Assembly (NCBI GenBank): GCA_001003205.1
Contig: LCOU01000027.1
Span: 1 to 9,127 of the forward strand
DNA: 9,127 bases
Direction: 5' to 3'
Origin: Parcubacteria group bacterium GW2011_GWA2_47_8b
Lineage (GTDB): Bacteria > Patescibacteriota > Minisyncoccia > UBA6257 > WO2-44-18
The position numbers and the translations under genes were made by a program. Positions 6,023-9,127 of this stretch are shown here, piece after piece. The notes under the pieces were generated by a model that saw nothing but the letters and a program-made list of their open reading frames with translations, did not search any database and was not told the origin of the DNA. The stretch's first letter is position 1. Every line of letters starts with the position of its first letter.

Positions 6023-6076
6023 TCAGGACAGCGCTCCCTGCCTGCCGGCAGGCAGGTACCACTGAACTACACACGC
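6023..6076 (-). pseudogene. 5' half of a tRNA (Ile-like) with a palindrome inserted in the D-loop
   Basis: On the minus strand GCGTGTG, TA, GTTC and AGTGGTA form an acceptor 5' strand and D-arm. A 20-bp palindrome follows (6056-6037), then GAGC completes the D-stem and CTGTC-CTGA begins an anticodon arm. The copy stops in the middle of the anticodon loop at 6023 and runs into CCCCGCACTAAAAATTT. Apart from the insert it matches the first half of the neighbouring tRNA-Ile closely, and its acceptor strand matches that gene's 3' end. Confidence 0.75.
6037..6056 (-). repeat. palindromic repeat, copy 4, inside a tRNA remnant
   Basis: A perfect 20-bp CCTGCCTGCCGGCAGGCAGG lies exactly between the D-loop (AGTGGTA) and the 3' strand of the D-stem (GAGC). 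Because the tRNA sequence on both sides is known, the borders of the inserted unit can be read: 20 bp with no obvious target duplication. Confidence 0.9.
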
Positions 6077-6081
6077 GGAAC

Positions 6082-6098
6082 ATTCGTAGATTACGAAT
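6082..6098 (-). other. hairpin at the end of the 63-aa gene
   Basis: ATTCGTA and TACGAAT form a 7-bp stem with a 3-nt loop, overlapping the last base of the TGA stop. No T-run follows on the minus strand (GTTCCGCG follows), so it is more likely a processing or stability element, or chance, than an intrinsic terminator. Confidence 0.4.
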
Positions 6099-6289
6099 CA
6101 CTTCGCGATTTTCAATTCGTTGAATTTTTCCAGATTAAAAGTAGCAATTTCCGGCACTTTTAGCAAATCATTGCCGGAAATTACGGAAACCTGCGCAACT
6201 AGCACGTTGATGATATAAATCACGTAGATGATGAGGGCCAGCGAAAGCAGGGCGCTGGAAATATAGAAAATTAAGCTGTGCTTTGACAT
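6098..6289 (-). CDS. small single-pass membrane protein of unknown function (63 aa)
   Basis: The product has a short polar start (MSKHS), a hydrophobic helix at about residues 6-32 (IFYISSALLSLALIIYVIYI), then a polar tail ending VPEIATFNLEKFNELKIAK. I do not recognise the family. The ATG at 6289 lies one base after the stop of the pilO-like gene with no SD, so translation is probably coupled to it and the product may be an accessory of the same pilus or secretion assembly. The context and the clean membrane-helix pattern support a real gene. Downstream on the same strand come a hairpin and the tRNA genes. Confidence 0.65.
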   Translation of the reverse strand: MSKHSLIFYISSALLSLALIIYVIYIINVLVAQVSVISGNDLLKVPEIATFNLEKFNELKIAK

Positions 6290-6290
6290 G

Positions 6291-6775
6291 TTATTGGTAG
6301 TATACCTGGCCGTCGGCTATAAAGTTGAAACGATCTAGCCCCCCTTGCCGCGTTACGTCCATTGAATTGATTTTAATAAAAAGCCGGCTCTTTTCCAGGT
6401 CTTGGAGAAAGCGAATGATATTGCTATAGGACGAGTTGCCAGTTACGGCGAACCTAATATAGTTCGGCCGACCGGCGACAGCCGGCTCTTCCGTTCCGAA
6501 GTTAAATCCCAGACTGATGCCGTTTTGTTTGGCGAGATCTATTAGGTTCGGGCCGAAATTGATTAAGCGGTCTTTGGGCGGCAGGGCGCCGTTTAAGATA
6601 TTGAATAACGGTTCGGCTTTGTCAGAATCGCTTCTAAGGGCCGCCAAAGATTCGGTGGCGCGGGCGCGGAAAACCAATTCGCTCTTTTGGTAATCTGGGC
6701 GATAACGATGGCCAGCGCAACCACTCCCAAGGCAATGCCCAACTGCTTCAAAACTTGCCTTTTAAAAACATTCAT
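6291..6775 (-). pseudogene. pilO: PilO-like type IV pilus inner-membrane protein, interrupted by a frameshift
   Basis: Two overlapping frames together make one ~161-aa protein. The first (start 6775) gives MNVFKRQVLKQ and a membrane helix LGIALGVVALAIVIA, then QITK. The second, from about 6688 to the stop at 6291, gives SELVFRARATESLAALRSD, LPPKDRLINFGPNLIDLAKQNGI and a C-terminal domain with FAVTGNSSYSNIIRFLQDLE and a final DGQVYY, as in PilO-like ferredoxin folds. Joining them needs one extra A in the minus-strand run AAAA (6685-6688). PilO-like proteins form part of the pilus alignment complex with PilM and PilN, neither of which is in the window. The frameshift may be real decay, sequencing error, or (less likely) a -1 slip. 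The start has no SD and a TATAAT 7 nt upstream. Confidence 0.72.
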
Positions 6776-6782
6776 TACTATT

Positions 6783-6788
6783 ATTATA
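6783..6788 (-). promoter_or_regulatory. perfect -10 TATAAT upstream of the pilO-like gene
   Basis: TATAAT on the minus strand is followed by 7 nt and then the ATG at 6775, so transcription would begin at or next to the start codon. No good -35 is visible at 17 nt. Confidence 0.45.
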
Positions 6789-6806
6789 CATTATTTATGG
6801 GCATGA

Positions 6807-6890
6807 ATCCCGTTAGAGACAACCAAGAATATGAATACACGCCTATTGGCCGAGCCACGGTCGCCTTTGGCGACCTGTCTCTAACGGGAT
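6807..6890. repeat. 84-bp element with perfect 15-bp inverted ends, overlapping the dprA start
   Basis: ATCCCGTTAGAGACA (6807-6821) and TGTCTCTAACGGGAT (6876-6890) are exact reverse complements. Directly inside the right arm lies a second perfect hairpin, GGTCGCC-TTT-GGCGACC (6859-6875). The right arm contributes the A and T of the dprA ATG. The part CTAACGGGATG recurs at the glycosyltransferase start (2061-2071). Confidence 0.8.
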
Positions 6891-7926
6891 GAACGAGCGC
6901 GAAGCTTATAATGTTTTAAACATTCTCCACTTCGGAGATATTTTTAATATGAATAAGTTGAGAGGCAATTTTCCGTCCTGGACAGCGGCTTGGCATGCCT
7001 TGGGAAAAAAGAGCAAATTGGACCCGGAGACCGAATGGGGAAAATTGGAAAAACACGGTGTTAATTTGATTCTTGCCGGCGAGCCCGACTTTCCGGCTTT
7101 TTTAAACGAAATACCCAACCCTCCATTGGCCATCTATATAAAAGGTGCGCCACTTGATGAGCATCCCAAGATAGCGATTATCGGGACGCGTCGCGCCACC
7201 CTTAACGGCCGGGGGATTGCCAAAAATTTCGCTCGCAACATTGCCGGTTCCGGAATTACTGTTGTCAGCGGTTTGGCTCTCGGTATTGACGCGGCGGCTC
7301 ACGAGGGCGCGCTGGATGCGAAGGGAAAAACCATCGCCGTTTTGGCGAATGGCTTGGATACCGTGTACCCCCGCCAAAATGCCGCTTTAGCCGCCCGGAT
7401 TCTGAAATCCGGCGGCACGCTAATCAGCGAATACTCTTTCGGCGGAGAGACGCTGCCTTACCGTTTTTTGGAGCGTAACCGCATTGTCAGCGGGCTTTCG
7501 TCGGGCGTTGTGGTGGTGGAAGCGCCGGAGGGTTCCGGGGCTTTGGCGACCGCGAATTGCGCCGTAGAGCAGAACCGTGAAGTTTTCGTGGTGCCCGGAC
7601 CGCTTAATAACGCTAACTATGCCGGTTCCCACAATTTATTGCGTAGCGGAGCCAGATTGGTTGCCCGGCCGGAAGATGTTTTGGATGATTTGAATATGTT
7701 GGCCGACACCGATGCCGCGCCGCTTTTGCGGTTTCCCGTTGAGAATTTAAGCAAGGAACAAAAAAAGATTTTATCCGCATTGGAGGGCGCCGGCGAGCCG
7801 ATCGGAGTTGACAAAATTGGGGAATTGACCAAAATGGATGTTTCCGTCATCAGCCGCAATCTGACTTTTTTGCTAATTCAAAGTATTGTTAAAGAAGAAG
7901 GCGGCCGTTATCAAATTTCTAAATAA
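6889..7926 (+). CDS. dprA: DNA-processing protein DprA (Smf)
   Basis: This 345-aa cytoplasmic protein binds incoming single-stranded DNA and loads RecA during natural transformation. The Rossmann-like DprA core is complete: KIAIIGTRRATLNGRG (94-109), VVSGLALGIDAAAHEGAL (125-142), LANGLDTVYPRQN (152-164), GGTLISEYSFGGE, ERNRIVSGLSSGVVVVEA (195-212), then VPGPLNNANYAGSHNLLRSGA. A C-terminal winged-helix-like domain (about 288-345) follows, as in full-length family members; an N-terminal helical segment (1-90) precedes the core. The ATG lies at the end of a 15-bp inverted-repeat arm with no SD. The stop overlaps the topA ATG by one base (TAATG), so the two genes are translationally coupled, a common pairing. 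With the pilO-like gene nearby, a competence context is possible. Confidence 0.95.
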   Translation: MNEREAYNVLNILHFGDIFNMNKLRGNFPSWTAAWHALGKKSKLDPETEWGKLEKHGVNLILAGEPDFPAFLNEIPNPPLAIYIKGAPLDEHPKIAIIGTRRATLNGRGIAKNFARNIAGSGITVVSGLALGIDAAAHEGALDAKGKTIAVLANGLDTVYPRQNAALAARILKSGGTLISEYSFGGETLPYRFLERNRIVSGLSSGVVVVEAPEGSGALATANCAVEQNREVFVVPGPLNNANYAGSHNLLRSGARLVARPEDVLDDLNMLADTDAAPLLRFPVENLSKEQKKILSALEGAGEPIGVDKIGELTKMDVSVISRNLTFLLIQSIVKEEGGRYQISK

Positions 7927-9127
7927 TGAATCTAGTAATTGTAGAATCACCAACTAAGGCAAAAACTATATCCAAGTTTTTAGGCTCTGATTAGCGACGC
8001 CAAAAAAAGCTCCGAGGTAATTCTCGCGACCGATGAAGACCGCGAGGGCGAGGCTATTGCCTGGCATTTAGCGCAAATTTTGGGATTGAAGCAAATCAAA
8101 AGAATTGTCTTCCACGAGATAACCAAAAACGCTATTGAGAAGGCGCTGCAAAACCCGCGCGGCCTTTACACGAATCTTATTGATGCCCAGCAGGCGCGGC
8201 GGGTTCTGGACCGTTTAGTTGGCTACAAACTCTCGCCATTTTTGTGGAAAAAGGTGGCTCGCGGACTTTCGGCCGGCCGGGTGCAGTCGGTGGCGGTCAG
8301 GTTGATAGTTGAACGTGAAAACGAAATACGGAAATTCAAAGCAGAGGAATACTGGACCGTCGTTGCGGAGTTGCTCAAAGATTCCGAAGTTGCCGAGTTT
8401 GATTTGGTGAAAATAAACGGACAGCCGTTAGACAAGTTTGCGATCCGCGACAAAGAACGGGCCGAGCAAATAACCGCCGAACTTAAAAAGTCAGACTTTG
8501 TCGTGGGTTCCGTTCGCCGCAAGGAGGTCGCCAAACATCCGCCGGCGCCTTTTACCACAAGCACGATGCAGCAGGAGGCGGCCAAGCGGTTGGGATATTC
8601 CGCCAAAAAAACGATGTTCATCGCCCAGCACCTTTATGAAAACGGGCACATTACTTATATGCGTACCGATTCGGTGAATTTGTCTGAAGAGTCGGTTATT
8701 GCCGCTCGGGGGTGGCTGGAAAAAGAATTTGGCAAAGAATATACCCTGTCATCGCCCCGTCTTTTTAAATCCAAATCAAAGCTTGTTCAGGAAGCCCACG
8801 AAGCGATCCGGCCCACCAATGTTTTTGAAGTTCCGGGAAAAATAGAACTCAAGGACGAGAGCGAACAAAAACTATACAAAATGATTTGGCAAAGGTTTGT
8901 CGCCTCGCAGATGCCGGCGGCAAAGGGCGCGCTGACGTCGGTGGAAGCCTTCGCCGGCATTTATACCTTGCGCTCTAACGGCCAGCAGATTATTTTTGAC
9001 GGATATCTCAAGGTTTGGCCGCAAAAATTTTCTGAAAAAACCCTGCCGTCATTTAATGAAGGGGAACGTCTTACGGCACAGGATATTAAATCGTCACAGC
9101 ATTTTACCGAGCCGGCGCCTCGCTATT
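7926..9127 (+). pseudogene. topA: DNA topoisomerase I with an internal N-terminal deletion and frameshift; 3' end beyond window
   Basis: The gene starts normally at ATG 7926 (MNLVIVESPTKAKTISKFLG, with the Toprim Glu) but meets TAG at 7992 after 22 codons. The rest is open in the +1 frame from about 7987 to the edge: LISDAKKSSEVILATDEDREG (Toprim DxD at 8032-8040), RQ-rich gate domains with GLSAGRVQSVAVRLIVERE, and GHITYMRTDSVNLS with the catalytic Tyr codon at 8656-8658. The segment of about 50 residues that normally lies between, containing the conserved GHxxDLP-type motif, is absent. The enzyme relaxes negative supercoils and is usually essential, so either another topA copy exists or this is an assembly or sequencing deletion. 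CTGATT at the junction suggests a join by microhomology. It is coupled to dprA. Confidence 0.85.

Noticed and set aside
5933..6163. 76-aa plus-strand frame (VEGIEPSTSVLSGQRSATEL)
   Set aside because: It is the antisense translation of tRNA-Ile and the tRNA remnant, a well-known kind of spurious protein.
6685..6688. Programmed -1 frameshifting in the pilO-like gene
   Set aside because: The run is only four As, the heptamer is not of the X-XXY-YYZ type, and no strong downstream structure was seen; a simple indel is likelier.
8223..8621. 132-aa minus-strand frame
   Set aside because: Lies fully within conserved topA coding sequence; composition is that of a shadow frame.
1..9127. CRISPR array, insertion sequence, or a DGR template repeat/reverse transcriptase within the window
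   Set aside because: No regularly spaced repeats, transposase or reverse-transcriptase motifs were found, and no adenine-rich near-copy of 1421-1549 was seen on either strand by eye.

Overview
The window looks like a chromosomal segment of a Patescibacteria (CPR) bacterium, most likely Parcubacteria-like. This rests on gene content and style: a DUF4012 membrane protein behind a GT4 glycosyltransferase, a lone PilO-like gene, 72-nt tRNA genes without encoded CCA, many starts without a Shine-Dalgarno (SD) sequence, and a 20-bp palindrome repeated inside genes. There is no 16S rRNA here, so this is inference.

Left part (1-1613) is accessory. A LAGLIDADG endonuclease-like gene (minus strand, cut by the left edge) is divergent from a 274-aa gene at 728-1552. 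That gene has a strong sigma70-type promoter, a consensus SD and an intrinsic terminator. Its N-terminus (MCEFISWIE) and C-terminus resemble a CPR protein family, and its last ~40 codons carry the codon pattern of a variable region of a diversity-generating retroelement (DGR). No reverse transcriptase or template repeat is in the window.

Middle part (1636-5841): rplS (bL19, minus) is divergent from a two-gene operon of a GT4 glycosyltransferase and a DUF4012 membrane protein, which overlap by 8 nt. This pair probably acts on envelope polysaccharide. An RluA-type pseudouridine synthase (minus) converges on it with a 62-bp overlap.

Right part (5843-9127): reading on the minus strand there is a frameshifted pilO-like gene, a 63-aa membrane protein, a broken 5' half of a tRNA, tRNA-Ile(GAT) whose acceptor stem does not pair, tRNA-Val(GAC), then the pseudouridine synthase. 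On the plus strand, dprA overlaps topA by one base. topA lacks an internal piece of its Toprim domain, shifts frame, and runs off the right edge.

Two themes stand out. First, the accessory end carries a candidate DGR target. Second, a short palindrome (CCTGCCTGCCGGCAGGCAGG and one diverged relative) sits inside three protein genes and one tRNA remnant, in the manner of the Rickettsia palindromic elements. Three disruptions (tRNA region, pilO, topA) lie within about 2.1 kb, so either local decay or sequence/assembly error must be considered.
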